From the NCBI GenBank assembly GCA_041590075.1, contig JBFHUL010000053.1:1-24327 (forward strand): 24,327 nucleotides of DNA. The letters are read 5' to 3'. The position numbers and the translations under genes were made by a program. Shown here piece by piece: positions 14,335 through 22,680 of this stretch (its first letter is position 1; each line of letters starts with the position of its first letter). A model generated the notes under the pieces. It ran no database searches and was not told the DNA's origin. It saw only the letters and a list, made by a program, of their open reading frames with translations. The DNA comes from PZPK01 sp041590075. GTDB lineage: Bacteria; Pseudomonadota; Gammaproteobacteria; Pseudomonadales; Oleiphilaceae.

Positions 14335-15780
14335 GTGATTTACCGACATGCCGCCGAACTGGCCGATTTAATAAAAGTAGGCGAACTTTCATCGCGCGAT
14401 CTCACCGAAGCCTATCTGAACCGCATTGATGCGCTCAACCCCAGGTTACACGCGATCGTTGCCGACAATCGTGAATGGGTGCGCGAGCAGGCGCGACAGC
14501 GGGACGAAATCCAGGCACAGAGCCACGAATTACCGCCTCTTCACGGTGTCCCCGTGACGGTCAAAGAAAGCTTTAATATCAAGGGGCTGCGCACGACGGT
14601 CAATTATGCGCCGCTCAAAGACTATATGCCGGATGAAGACTCCGTGATCGTCACACGGCTCAAGCAGGCAGGCGCCGTTATTCTGGGCAAAACCAACGTA
14701 CCCATGCTGCTGGCTGATTCACAAACCTTCGGGCCGCTGTTCCCTACCTGTAACAACCCCTACGATCCATCCCGCATACCCGGCGGCAGCACCGGTGGTG
14801 GCGCTTGTGCGGTGGCCAGCGGCATGACCACCTTCGAAATTGGCAGCGATATTGGTGGCTCTATTCGTAATCCTGCTCACTATTGCGGCTTATTTGGCCT
14901 GAAGCCCACCCAAAACGGACACGCACAAGACGGGCACATCCCGCCCCTGCCCGGCACCGGCAACGGATTTCTGGATATGAACAGCACCGGCCCGCTGGCA
15001 CGCAGCATGCGCGACATCGAACTCGCCTATCGCATCGTGTATGCGCCGCGCTGGGATTATCAGCGCTATTTACCGGTACACACTCAGCACGCCCACCACA
15101 GTAGTCTGGCGGGTTACCGTATAGGCTGGTATGACGAAATTCATGGCATTCAATGTGATAGTGCGACGCGTCAGGCCATGGAAAAAATGCGCGCGGCCCT
15201 GGAGAAAAAAGGCGCCAAAGTGGAACCGATGCGTATCGACCCACAACTGTCAGACCGCATGTTCAAAACCTGGGTGAAGATTTTCGGTTTTGTCGTCGGG
15301 CAAGACTTCAAGTGGCCCATGCGACAGGCACTTAAGCTGAAGTTCGCGCACGACATTAAAGGTTCCCGGCTGGATGTAAAAAAAGAACTGAAACAGGGCC
15401 TGGGATTAAAGTTCAAACACTACTCACGGGCCGTCAAAGAACAGCAGGAGCTCATTGCCGAGTTTTCACGCTATTTTGATCATTATGACTTTTTACTCAG
15501 CCCTACCTCCGTGGGGCCTGCATTCAAGCATAATCCCAAACATCGCCCCATCAACACCGATGGAGAAACCATGCATTACACCGATTATGCCTTTGCCTTT
15601 GTGATGCCCTATAACGTGATGCGCAATCCCGTGTTGACCGTACCTACCGACCAGAACAAAGACGGGCTGCCGATTGGTTTGTCTTTTATCGGGCCGCATC
15701 ACACCGAACAGGCGCTGATCCACTTCGGGCATTTACTGGAGGCTGAGGGCTTCGCATTCAAAGCCCCTGAAATCAGCTAG
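14335..15780 (+). CDS. Amidase-signature family hydrolase
   Basis: This is a 481-residue enzyme of the amidase-signature family, which cleaves carboxamide bonds with a Ser-cisSer-Lys triad. The triad is intact: Lys77 in VPVTVKESF, Ser152 in PGGSTGGG, Ser176 in DIGGSIRNP, with the 24-residue Ser-Ser spacing of the family. No signal peptide is seen, so it is probably cytoplasmic. It is not a GatA by context: no gatB or gatC is nearby. The overall layout is close to fatty acid amide hydrolase-like and other stand-alone amidases, but the substrate cannot be fixed. The start is GTG at 14335 with AAGGA (14323-14327) 7 bases before it. It lies 57 bases after the Mpo1-like gene and is probably co-transcribed. 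Confidence 0.9.
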   Translation: MIYRHAAELADLIKVGELSSRDLTEAYLNRIDALNPRLHAIVADNREWVREQARQRDEIQAQSHELPPLHGVPVTVKESFNIKGLRTTVNYAPLKDYMPDEDSVIVTRLKQAGAVILGKTNVPMLLADSQTFGPLFPTCNNPYDPSRIPGGSTGGGACAVASGMTTFEIGSDIGGSIRNPAHYCGLFGLKPTQNGHAQDGHIPPLPGTGNGFLDMNSTGPLARSMRDIELAYRIVYAPRWDYQRYLPVHTQHAHHSSLAGYRIGWYDEIHGIQCDSATRQAMEKMRAALEKKGAKVEPMRIDPQLSDRMFKTWVKIFGFVVGQDFKWPMRQALKLKFAHDIKGSRLDVKKELKQGLGLKFKHYSRAVKEQQELIAEFSRYFDHYDFLLSPTSVGPAFKHNPKHRPINTDGETMHYTDYAFAFVMPYNVMRNPVLTVPTDQNKDGLPIGLSFIGPHHTEQALIHFGHLLEAEGFAFKAPEIS

Positions 15781-15812
15781 GCCCGGCAATGGGAGAAGCA
15801 GTAGCGCCGGCC
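15780..15812. terminator. Hairpin between convergent genes
   Basis: GGCCCGGC (15780-15787) pairs with GCCGGCC (15806-15812) with one bulged base, a GC-rich stem of 7 bp in the 34-base gap between the amidase and DUF5610 genes. There is no T run on either side, so a role in termination is inferred from position only. Confidence 0.35.
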
Positions 15813-15814
15813 AG

Positions 15815-16408
15815 TCAACTTTCACTCTCGGGGCCTTCACCCGCTTCGGGCTGGCTGATCAGACGCTCAATGTTCTCTCTGAACGTGGCGAGCCCTTCCT
15901 GAACCAAGGTATAGGTGCGGTCAACGTTTTCCTCTATCTCACCTTCCAGCACTCCGAGCCCGTCGAGAATATCGCGGGCTTCGCCGAAGCCCTGATCAAT
16001 CCCCCCTCCAATTACCTCGAGAAAGCGCTCCAGTTGCGCATCCGGTTCCAGTTCAGGGTTGTTTTGTTTGTAGAGCTCAAACAAACCTGTTGAAAAATCG
16101 ACAATGCGTTGCGCTGTTGCTTCTGGAGATACGTCAAGACCGCTTTCGTAACCGCGCTCAATCGCGTTATCGCCCAATTCCTCGGCTAATTCTTCATTGA
16201 TCGCTTCGATAGCCGCCTTGTATATCAGCGCCTGTGGTTCATTTTTCGTGCTGAGACTTACTTCGTAATTAGCTTGCAGAATCGCTGCATTGAACTGCTT
16301 GCGCGACGAGACTGAGGGGCTCTCGGGCGTGGCATCAACGTTTTTTTCACGCTGCGTAGGTGAATTGGTTTGGGCACCGGGGGCACCGGTTTTATCAATC
16401 GCATTCAT
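15815..16408 (-). CDS. DUF5610 protein
   Basis: This is a 197-residue acidic soluble protein without signal peptide. The first 35 residues are Ser/Thr/Pro-rich and probably disordered. From about 36 the helical DUF5610 domain follows (FNAAILQANYEVSLS, then LIYKAAIEAINEEL, then YESGLDVSPEATAQRIVDFSTG, then IGGGIDQGFGEARDILDGLGVL). The C-terminal end is again Glu/Ser-rich. The family is of unknown function, seen mainly in gammaproteobacteria as I remember it. AGGAGG lies 7 bases before the ATG, an unusually good ribosome site. It has its own candidate promoter at 16445-16474. Confidence 0.85.
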   Translation of the reverse strand: MNAIDKTGAPGAQTNSPTQREKNVDATPESPSVSSRKQFNAAILQANYEVSLSTKNEPQALIYKAAIEAINEELAEELGDNAIERGYESGLDVSPEATAQRIVDFSTGLFELYKQNNPELEPDAQLERFLEVIGGGIDQGFGEARDILDGLGVLEGEIEENVDRTYTLVQEGLATFRENIERLISQPEAGEGPESES

Positions 16409-16444
16409 GGCGACATCCTCCTGCCTGCCTGACGTAACTGATCA

Positions 16445-16474
16445 ATTATCGACCATTTTCGACAAAACTTTAAA
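16445..16474 (-). promoter_or_regulatory. Candidate promoter for DUF5610
   Basis: On the minus strand TTTAAA (16469-16474), an 18-base spacer and GATAAT (16445-16450; five of six) lie about 40-65 bases before the start codon, in the gap after the LysE-family gene. Confidence 0.35.
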
Positions 16475-16484
16475 GGACGCGCGC

Positions 16485-17129
16485 CTAACTACCGCTTTTC
16501 GAGGCTAATAACTTTAGTCCCATCGCCAGCAGCGCTCCGCCCAATAGGCGATCAAGCCAACGCGCAGCGCGTTTGAAATAATGGGCAACACCGTGATGGG
16601 TGAGCACCAGCGCCAGAAAAGAAAACCAGCAGAGCTGGATGACCATCATCCACAGGCCATATACAAAAAGCTCCAGCCCCGGCATGTCAGGCGACAGCAC
16701 CAGCGTAAATACTGCCACAAAATACACAGGAGCCTTCGGGTTCAACGCGTTACACAAAAAACCAAGGCCCAGATATTTCCAGGCGCCCCCTTGAGCGACA
16801 GGCAACTGGCCAGCACTGTCGGTTGCAGGGGCGTATTGGTCGCGCTGAAAACTTGCCCGCAAGGCCTGCCACCCCAGGAACACGAGATACGCCCCACCCA
16901 ATATGCGTAACCACCAGAGCAAGTCACTGGATTGTGCAATCACCGCCGCCAAGCCCAACATGGAATATGCCAAATGAATAGCCAGACCCAGCGCGACCCC
17001 TAACGCACACCAAAGCGCGGCACGACGACCATTCCCCAGCGCCTGTTGTGAAATCAAGGCGAAATCCGGCCCCGGTGACGCGGCCGCCAGCAAGTGAATA
17101 CCACCGAGAAGCAATAGATTTTCAAGCAT
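16485..17129 (-). CDS. LysE/RhtB family amino-acid exporter
   Basis: This is a 214-residue inner-membrane exporter with about six helices. The N-terminal AAASPGPDFALISQQALGNG matches the conserved PGP-D/N-G region of LysE/RhtB proteins, followed by ALGVALGLAIH and, in the middle, FLCNALNPKAPVYFVAVF, also typical. Members export lysine, threonine, homoserine or other amino acids; the substrate is not predictable here. I chose the ATG at 17129 with AGGAA about 7 bases upstream, in preference to a TTG at 17156. It is divergent from the Frag1-like gene. Confidence 0.9.
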   Translation of the reverse strand: MLENLLLLGGIHLLAAASPGPDFALISQQALGNGRRAALWCALGVALGLAIHLAYSMLGLAAVIAQSSDLLWWLRILGGAYLVFLGWQALRASFQRDQYAPATDSAGQLPVAQGGAWKYLGLGFLCNALNPKAPVYFVAVFTLVLSPDMPGLELFVYGLWMMVIQLCWFSFLALVLTHHGVAHYFKRAARWLDRLLGGALLAMGLKLLASKSGS

Positions 17130-17252
17130 AGCCAGTTCCTGAAAAAGGGAGAGCAATGTAAGACCGCCAGACTAACGGCGACCGCTACTGGCCGCAAGCG
17201 TAAATCCCGCTATGCTAGCAGGTAACTAACGCACGGCATCGAGCATGACACC

Positions 17253-17930
17253 ATGACCTTTCGCCACCCTGAACCAAGCATTCCTCTGCACGGTCTGGCA
17301 TGGGCCAGTGCGCTGCTGCCGCTGTTCACCTTTCACCTCAGTTTCGTGATCAGCACTGTTGAGCACATCTTCCCTGCCTGCGTTCCCTATTGGATTGACT
17401 GCACCAGCATCAGTCACGGCGGGCGCCATGGCACGGCTTACTTTGTGTTCAAAGGCGGCATGCTACTGTCGGCCTTTTTACTTGCCTTGTTCTGGCACCT
17501 GCAGGATCAATGGCATACAAAGATAACGCGCACGGTATCGTATCGTTTTACGTGGCTAGGCGGTATTGGCAGTCTTGCACTGGTGATGTATAGCCTGTTT
17601 CTGGGCCATGCCGGCGACGAATTTCGCTTAGTACGCCGCTTTGGCGTCGTACTGTTTATGTTCTGTACCTTTTGTGCGCATGCACTGAGTGCGTGGATAA
17701 GCTACCAATACAGCGGTGAACGAGCACGCGTGATTCTGTGCGGCCTATTACTCACCATCGCAATCGTTTCACTGCTGCTGGACATAACGCTGGGAAGCAC
17801 CTACGACCGTATGGAAAATGCATTCGAATGGTGGATGATGCTGGGCCTATGTATTAATCACTGCCTGCTGGCCCGACATTGGAAGCGCGAGGGCTATGGC
17901 GTCCGCCTTGTGTCCGGGCGGCACGATTAA
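17253..17930 (+). CDS. Frag1/DRAM/Sfk1-like membrane protein
   Basis: This is a 225-residue protein with about six hydrophobic helices. TSISHGGRHGTAYFVFKGGML (reading across 50-70) resembles the conserved loop of the Frag1/DRAM/Sfk1 family. ENAFEWWMMLGL near the C-terminus matches its Glu-Trp motif. The eukaryotic relatives act in lipid remodelling or lysosomal membranes; bacterial ones have no assigned role. The ribosome site is weak. It converges on the racemase gene with 39 bases between. A different six-helix family is possible. Confidence 0.7.
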   Translation: MTFRHPEPSIPLHGLAWASALLPLFTFHLSFVISTVEHIFPACVPYWIDCTSISHGGRHGTAYFVFKGGMLLSAFLLALFWHLQDQWHTKITRTVSYRFTWLGGIGSLALVMYSLFLGHAGDEFRLVRRFGVVLFMFCTFCAHALSAWISYQYSGERARVILCGLLLTIAIVSLLLDITLGSTYDRMENAFEWWMMLGLCINHCLLARHWKREGYGVRLVSGRHD

Positions 17931-17969
17931 CGACGCGGCGGTTGTGGGTTCAATTGGTCACGCGCTATT

Positions 17970-19154
17970 TCATGCCAGCTTAATACAGGCGCCGTCCTGC
18001 AAGCGGCGAATGTGATCCGCATCATACCCGACTTCGCGTAATACCTCCGCTGTGTCGGCACCCAGCACGCGGCCTGCCTGGTGGCAATCTCTACCCTGTT
18101 TGAAAGGCATTGCCGACGCGATCTGGGGAATGCGCAACCCTTCTTCATCTACAGCATCAACGAACATGCCACGAGCCTGAAAGTGCGCGTGCTCGCGCGC
18201 TTCGCTCAGGGTCAATACCGGCTCTACGCATACATCTAGCGTTTCGAACACTTGCTGCCAATGGCTTAAGTCTTCACCGGCAATTTTATCGGCAATCGCC
18301 TTGCGCAACGATTCCTGCACTTCAGGCCGGTGATCGGCAATACAATTCATCATGCTTTGCAGGCCCAGAGCGCTGAGCAAACCCGCCGCAAAATTGGGCT
18401 CTAAGCTGCCAATGGAGAGATAGCGCCCATCGCGGGTCGGGTAATAGTCATAGAACAAACCGCCGTTCAACATCTCTCCCCCAGCCTCCGGATCACGGCC
18501 ACTCGCGAGCGCATTCGCACCGAACATCGTGGTCAGCGCCAAGGCCGCATCGGCCATGCTGATATCCAGAAACTGCCCTTCACCGCTGTGCCCGCGCTGA
18601 ATCACTGCAGCCAGTATGGCCATCACCGCATGGTGCGAACCACCAGCTATATCTGCCACTTGTGTGCCGGATAAAACGGGCCCGGTGTCTTTGCGCCCAC
18701 TGAAACTGGCCAGACCGGACAAGGCCAGATAGTTGATATCGTGGCCCGCACGGTCTTTGTAGGGGCCGGTTTGACCAAAGCCTGTGATGGAGCAATAAAT
18801 CACTCTCGGTTGTATCGCCCTCAGGGCGTCGTAATCAAGCCCCAACCGCTGCATGACACCGGGCCGAAACTGCTCAATCACTACATCGTATTCGGCGAGC
18901 AGCCGGGCAATAATCGCTTTGGCATCTTCATGTTTCAGGTCGATGGCTATGGAGCGCTTGTTGCGGTTAATCGTCGCATGCGCGGCGGAAACCTTACCGG
19001 TTTTCGGCGGCATGAGTTTCAACAAGTCCGGCCGATTCGGAGCCTCTACGCGCACGACTTCCGCCCCCATATCTGCCAACAACTGTGTCGCGTAAGGGCC
19101 AGGCAGCAAGGTAGTAAAGTCGAGTACTTTTAATCCTTCGAGAGGTAGCGACAT
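17970..19154 (-). CDS. Alpha-methylacyl-CoA racemase (CaiB/BaiF family)
   Basis: This is a 394-residue family III CoA-transferase-fold protein. Its residues match racemases more than transferases: His138 in RAGHDINYLALSG, Asp168 in QVADIAGG and Glu252 in SLEPNF correspond in order and spacing to the His126/Asp156/Glu241 set of the mycobacterial enzyme MCR. It would interconvert (2R)- and (2S)-2-methylacyl-CoA, so that branched chains fit the S-specific acyl-CoA dehydrogenase. AAGGA precedes the ATG at 19154 by 7 bases. It is the last gene of the beta-oxidation group, 128 bases after the acyl-CoA dehydrogenase gene, with repeat and hairpin structures in that gap. A CoA-transferase role cannot be fully excluded. 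Confidence 0.88.
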   Translation of the reverse strand: MSLPLEGLKVLDFTTLLPGPYATQLLADMGAEVVRVEAPNRPDLLKLMPPKTGKVSAAHATINRNKRSIAIDLKHEDAKAIIARLLAEYDVVIEQFRPGVMQRLGLDYDALRAIQPRVIYCSITGFGQTGPYKDRAGHDINYLALSGLASFSGRKDTGPVLSGTQVADIAGGSHHAVMAILAAVIQRGHSGEGQFLDISMADAALALTTMFGANALASGRDPEAGGEMLNGGLFYDYYPTRDGRYLSIGSLEPNFAAGLLSALGLQSMMNCIADHRPEVQESLRKAIADKIAGEDLSHWQQVFETLDVCVEPVLTLSEAREHAHFQARGMFVDAVDEEGLRIPQIASAMPFKQGRDCHQAGRVLGADTAEVLREVGYDADHIRRLQDGACIKLA

Positions 19155-19163
19155 GGCAGTTCC

Positions 19164-19197
19164 TTACAAAAATAAGCGTGTTACAAAAATGAGCGTG
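19164..19197. repeat. 17-bp tandem direct repeat before the racemase gene
   Basis: TTACAAAAATAAGCGTG (19164-19180) is followed directly by TTACAAAAATGAGCGTG (19181-19197), 16 of 17 identical. It lies 10-43 bases upstream of the racemase start codon and overlaps its ribosome site region. Confidence 0.75.
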
Positions 19198-19225
19198 GCG
19201 CTTAATACCTGTGCGTACGCCCCAA

Positions 19226-19262
19226 CGCCCAATGACCAGCGAAGTCTGCTGACCATTGGGCG
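19226..19262. repeat. Strong intercistronic hairpin
   Basis: CGCCCAATG (19226-19234) and CATTGGGCG (19254-19262) are perfectly complementary over 9 bp. Inside, CAGC (19237-19240) pairs with GCTG (19248-19251) after a 2x2 internal loop. It lies 20 bases after the acyl-CoA dehydrogenase stop. A T-rich stretch follows only about 30 bases later on the minus strand, so it is not a canonical terminator; attenuation or mRNA processing is possible. Confidence 0.6.
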
Positions 19263-19282
19263 CCGCAGGTACGGCAGACCGA

Positions 19283-20422
19283 TTAGACCATCGATCGCCC
19301 GATAATGAGTTTCATAATTTCGTTGGTACCCGCATAGATTTTCTGCACCCGAGCATCGGCATAGGCGCGCGCCACCGGATATTCCAGCATGTAACCGTAA
19401 CCGCCGTGAAGCTGCAAGCATTCATCAATCACATCGCACTGGATTTCGGTCGACAGCAATTTCAGCTTGGCAGCAGTCACTACATCCAGCTTTTTATCCA
19501 AGTGGAGTTCCAGGCATTTGTCGACGAACACGCGCGCCATGGTCAAGGTCGCCGACATCTCAGCCAGCTTGAACTGCGTATTCTGAAAAGACGAAATCTG
19601 GCGCCCAAATGCCTTGCGTTCTTTCACATAAGCGACCGTTTGATCGAGGATGGATTCGGCACTGGCAATCGCATTGAGTCCTACCGACAACCGCTCCTGT
19701 GGCAACTCCTGCATCAGATAAATAAAGCCCATGCCCTCGGCACCCAGAAGGTTCTCTTTCGGCACTTTGACATCCTGAAAGAACAGCTCGGAAGTATCTT
19801 GGGCTTTCATGCCGATTTTTTCCAGGTTACTGCCTTTCTCGAAGCCGGGGCTGTTGGCTTCGACCAGCAGCAGGCTGGTTCCCTTGGCGCCCTCGTCGGG
19901 ATTGGTTTTCGCCACCACGATCACCAGGTCGGCCATTTGACCGTTGGTAATGAAGGTTTTGGAACCATTCAGGATGTAATGATCGCCATCCAGCACGGCA
20001 TTGGTTTTAACGCCCTGTAAATCGGACCCGGTGCCCGGTTCCGTCATGGCGATGGCCGTGATGATGTCACCATTCACACAACCCGGCAGATATTTTTGTT
20101 TTTGCTCTTCACTGCCGTAAGCCATGATGTAGGGCACTGCAATATCGGAATGCAGGCCAAACCCGATGCCGCTCAACCCCAAACGGGCGATTTCTTCATC
20201 CACCACCGCGTTGTAGCGAAAATCGGCGTCCACGCCCCCATAGGCTTCGGGCACCGTGGGGCTCAAATAACCATGCTCGCCGGCCTTTTTCCATAGTTCC
20301 CGCGATACCTGGCCGTCTTTTTCCCATTGGTGGTGATAGGGAACGGCTTCTTCCTGCAGAAACTTGCGGAAGCTATCGCGGAACATCTCATGCTCTGATT
20401 CAAATACGGTACGTTTTATCAT
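19283..20422 (-). CDS. Acyl-CoA dehydrogenase, LCAD/IVD type
   Basis: This is a 379-residue FAD enzyme that introduces the 2,3 double bond in acyl-CoA. AMTEPGTGSDLQG (125-137) and ITNGQMADL are flavin and substrate signatures. The C-terminal QLHGGYGYMLEYPVARAY and YAGTNEIM are typical. The position that carries the catalytic Glu in MCAD-type enzymes is Ala364, while Glu243 lies in ELPQERLSV. This is the relocated catalytic base of long-chain and isovaleryl-CoA dehydrogenases, so long or branched substrates are likely. An ETF partner is needed but not encoded here. The ribosome site is weak (GTGAGAT). It follows the FadB-like gene by 105 bases. Confidence 0.93.
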   Translation of the reverse strand: MIKRTVFESEHEMFRDSFRKFLQEEAVPYHHQWEKDGQVSRELWKKAGEHGYLSPTVPEAYGGVDADFRYNAVVDEEIARLGLSGIGFGLHSDIAVPYIMAYGSEEQKQKYLPGCVNGDIITAIAMTEPGTGSDLQGVKTNAVLDGDHYILNGSKTFITNGQMADLVIVVAKTNPDEGAKGTSLLLVEANSPGFEKGSNLEKIGMKAQDTSELFFQDVKVPKENLLGAEGMGFIYLMQELPQERLSVGLNAIASAESILDQTVAYVKERKAFGRQISSFQNTQFKLAEMSATLTMARVFVDKCLELHLDKKLDVVTAAKLKLLSTEIQCDVIDECLQLHGGYGYMLEYPVARAYADARVQKIYAGTNEIMKLIIGRSMV

Positions 20423-20483
20423 TGTGTCATCTCACTTGAATGTCTGTTTAGCGGCGCGGAATCTGATACCGGCTCACCGCACA

Positions 20484-20512
20484 CCCCGATCGCACAAGTC
20501 AAAGATCAGGGG
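20484..20512. repeat. Imperfect hairpin between FadB-like and ACAD genes
   Basis: CCCCGATC (20484-20491) pairs with GATC-A-GGGG (20504-20512) with one bulged base and a 12-base loop. It lies in the 105-base gap between two co-directional genes and may modulate downstream expression; no T run follows. Confidence 0.4.
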
Positions 20513-20527
20513 GGCGATGCGCTGGTT

Positions 20528-22663
20528 TTAGTCTTTGAACGTCACGCCATCTTTGGCCATATCACGCAATAACTGCGGCACTCTGAATCGCTCGCCACAC
20601 TGTTCTGTGAGCGTCTCGGCTCGCGCGATAAACGCCTTGATTCCCGTCTGATTGATGAATTGCAAAATACCGCCGGTCCAAACCGGATATCCAATCCCCA
20701 TGATTGAGCCGATATTGGCATCGCGCACGCTGGTAAGCACCTTCTCTTCGACACAACGCACCGTCTCAATGGCTTGTATGTAAAGCAGGCGCTCTTTCAA
20801 GACCTGCACATCTACTTCAGCATCCTGTTCAGCAAACATGTCTTTCAGACCAGTCCAAAGGTGCTTTTTGCCGTTTGCGGGATAGTCATAGAACCCGGCA
20901 CCCGCTAATTTGCCCGCACGATCGGCTTCGAGCATGCGATCAACAACCGCATCAGCCGGGTGTTCCGGATAAGGTTTACCTTCAGCTTCCAGATCCTTGA
21001 TGGTCTGTTTGCGAATTTTTTCTACCAATGTGAGGCTCACTTCATCTGTCACGGCCAGCGGCCCCACTGGGAACCCGGCCAGAAATGCTGCATTTTCGAT
21101 CGCGGCAGCAGGTACGCCCTCACCCAGCATGGCCATGCCTTCATTGGCAAACGTTCCAAACACGCGCGAAGTGAAGAACCCCCGACTGTCGTTTACTACG
21201 ATGGGCGTTTTGCCGATCTGCAAGACGAAGTCGTAAGCGCGAGCCAGAGTGTCATCACCCGTCTGTGCACCACAGATGATTTCAACCAATGGCATTTTGT
21301 CGACCGGAGAGAAGAAATGCAGTCCGATAAAATTCGCTGGCCTCTGGGACGCTTCAGCCAGCCCCGTAATCGGCAGCGTAGACGTGTTCGACGCAAACAC
21401 AGCGGTATCTTCCAGTTGCGCTTCTGCCTCTTTGGTGACTCGTGCCTTCAGTTCACGATCCTCAAACACCGCCTCGATGACCAATTCACAGCCCTGCAGG
21501 TCTTCCGCCTTGTCGGTGGGAAAAATGCGATTCAGAGTATGGTCTCGCTGATCGCTGCTGAGGCGACCTTTCTTCACCTTCTTCTCCAGCAGGTTTTCGG
21601 AATAAGCCTTACCCTTCTCAGCGTTTTCGATACTCACATCCTTCAGCACCACGTCAATGCCTTTACAGGCGGCAGAATAGGCGATCCCCGCCCCCATCAT
21701 CCCGGCCCCGAGAATACCCACCTTGGTAAACGTGGCTTGATCAACACCTTTCGGCCGGGCCGCTCCGGCTTTGATCTCATTGAGCTGGTACCAGAAGGTA
21801 CCAATCATGTTCTTTGAGACTTGACCACACACCAGCTCAACAAAGTAGCGGCTTTCAATGCGCATTGCGGCATCCATGTCCACTTGCAGGCTTTCAACCA
21901 TCACCGCCAGAATCGATTCCGGCGCCGGTAAGGTGCCTTTTGTTTGGGCACGCATCATGGCCGGCGCAATCGGTAACATCTTGGCCAGCGCGGGGTGACT
22001 GGGTGTACCACCCGGCACTTTATAGCCCTTTACGTCGTAGGGTTGCTGCGCCTTGGGGTTGGCCTTGATCCACGTAATCGCCGCCTCGACCAGCTCTTCC
22101 TGCGTCTCAACGATTTCGTCAATCAGGCCCAGATCCTTACCCTTTTGAGGTTTGAACTGTTTGCCTTCGGTAAGGAAAGGCAAGGCCGACTGCAATCCCA
22201 ACAGGCGCGACATGCGCACCACACCCCCACCCCCGGGCAAAAGCCCCAGAGTTACTTCGGGCAGTCCCAGTGTTACGCCCTTGCTCAAGGAAACCCGATG
22301 GTGACAGGCTAGCGCCAGCTCCCAGCCGCCACCAAGCGCGGCGCCATTGATACACGCCACAACGGGCTTCCCGGAGGTTTCCAATTCGCGCATGGCCTGC
22401 TTCAGCCGTGTCACCATCGCAAACAGGTCGCCGGCGTTTTCACGGGTTGTCTGATACAAATCATCCAAATTGCCACCGGCAAAAAAGGTCGACTTATTCG
22501 AGCGAAACAGCACCCCCCTCCATTCGTCAGCGCGCAGTTTTTCAACGGCAGCCACAAGTGAATCGGTAAACTCTTTGTCCATTAAATTGGCACTGGCATT
22601 GGGTTTGTCCAGAATCAGGTGAACGATGTTGTCCTGATCTTTTTCGTAAATCACTGCACTCAT
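20528..22663 (-). CDS. FadB/FadJ-like enoyl-CoA hydratase / 3-hydroxyacyl-CoA dehydrogenase
   Basis: This is a 711-residue bifunctional beta-oxidation enzyme. The N-terminal crotonase domain has Glu115 (GGGWELALA) and Glu136 (GLPEVTLGLLPGGGG), the two catalytic acids, and the oxyanion region FFAGGNLDDL. The dehydrogenase part begins with the NAD loop GILGAGMMGAG (316-326), and the catalytic pair is His449 (GLHFFSP) and Glu461 (LVEII). The C-terminal domains follow (RGFFTSRVF, then GFPVGPLAV). Chosen start: ATG at 22663 with AGGAG 8 bases upstream; an in-frame codon 7 residues earlier lacks this site. The thiolase stop is 17 bases upstream, so the two subunits are expressed together, as in the E. 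coli trifunctional complex but in reversed gene order. Confidence 0.94.
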   Translation of the reverse strand: MSAVIYEKDQDNIVHLILDKPNASANLMDKEFTDSLVAAVEKLRADEWRGVLFRSNKSTFFAGGNLDDLYQTTRENAGDLFAMVTRLKQAMRELETSGKPVVACINGAALGGGWELALACHHRVSLSKGVTLGLPEVTLGLLPGGGGVVRMSRLLGLQSALPFLTEGKQFKPQKGKDLGLIDEIVETQEELVEAAITWIKANPKAQQPYDVKGYKVPGGTPSHPALAKMLPIAPAMMRAQTKGTLPAPESILAVMVESLQVDMDAAMRIESRYFVELVCGQVSKNMIGTFWYQLNEIKAGAARPKGVDQATFTKVGILGAGMMGAGIAYSAACKGIDVVLKDVSIENAEKGKAYSENLLEKKVKKGRLSSDQRDHTLNRIFPTDKAEDLQGCELVIEAVFEDRELKARVTKEAEAQLEDTAVFASNTSTLPITGLAEASQRPANFIGLHFFSPVDKMPLVEIICGAQTGDDTLARAYDFVLQIGKTPIVVNDSRGFFTSRVFGTFANEGMAMLGEGVPAAAIENAAFLAGFPVGPLAVTDEVSLTLVEKIRKQTIKDLEAEGKPYPEHPADAVVDRMLEADRAGKLAGAGFYDYPANGKKHLWTGLKDMFAEQDAEVDVQVLKERLLYIQAIETVRCVEEKVLTSVRDANIGSIMGIGYPVWTGGILQFINQTGIKAFIARAETLTEQCGERFRVPQLLRDMAKDGVTFKD

Positions 22664-22680
22664 AATAGTTCTCCTCTGCC

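Noticed and set aside
14335..15780. GatA subunit of the amidotransferase
   Set aside because: The triad is present, but no gatB/gatC neighbours exist and the protein sits with an Mpo1-like gene; a stand-alone amidase fits better.
19256..20020. Long plus-strand frame of 254 codons
   Set aside because: It is antisense to the acyl-CoA dehydrogenase gene, whose catalytic motifs are unambiguous.
20960..21817. Long plus-strand frame of 285 codons
   Set aside because: It is antisense to the FadB-like gene; GC-rich codon structure of the real gene keeps this frame open.
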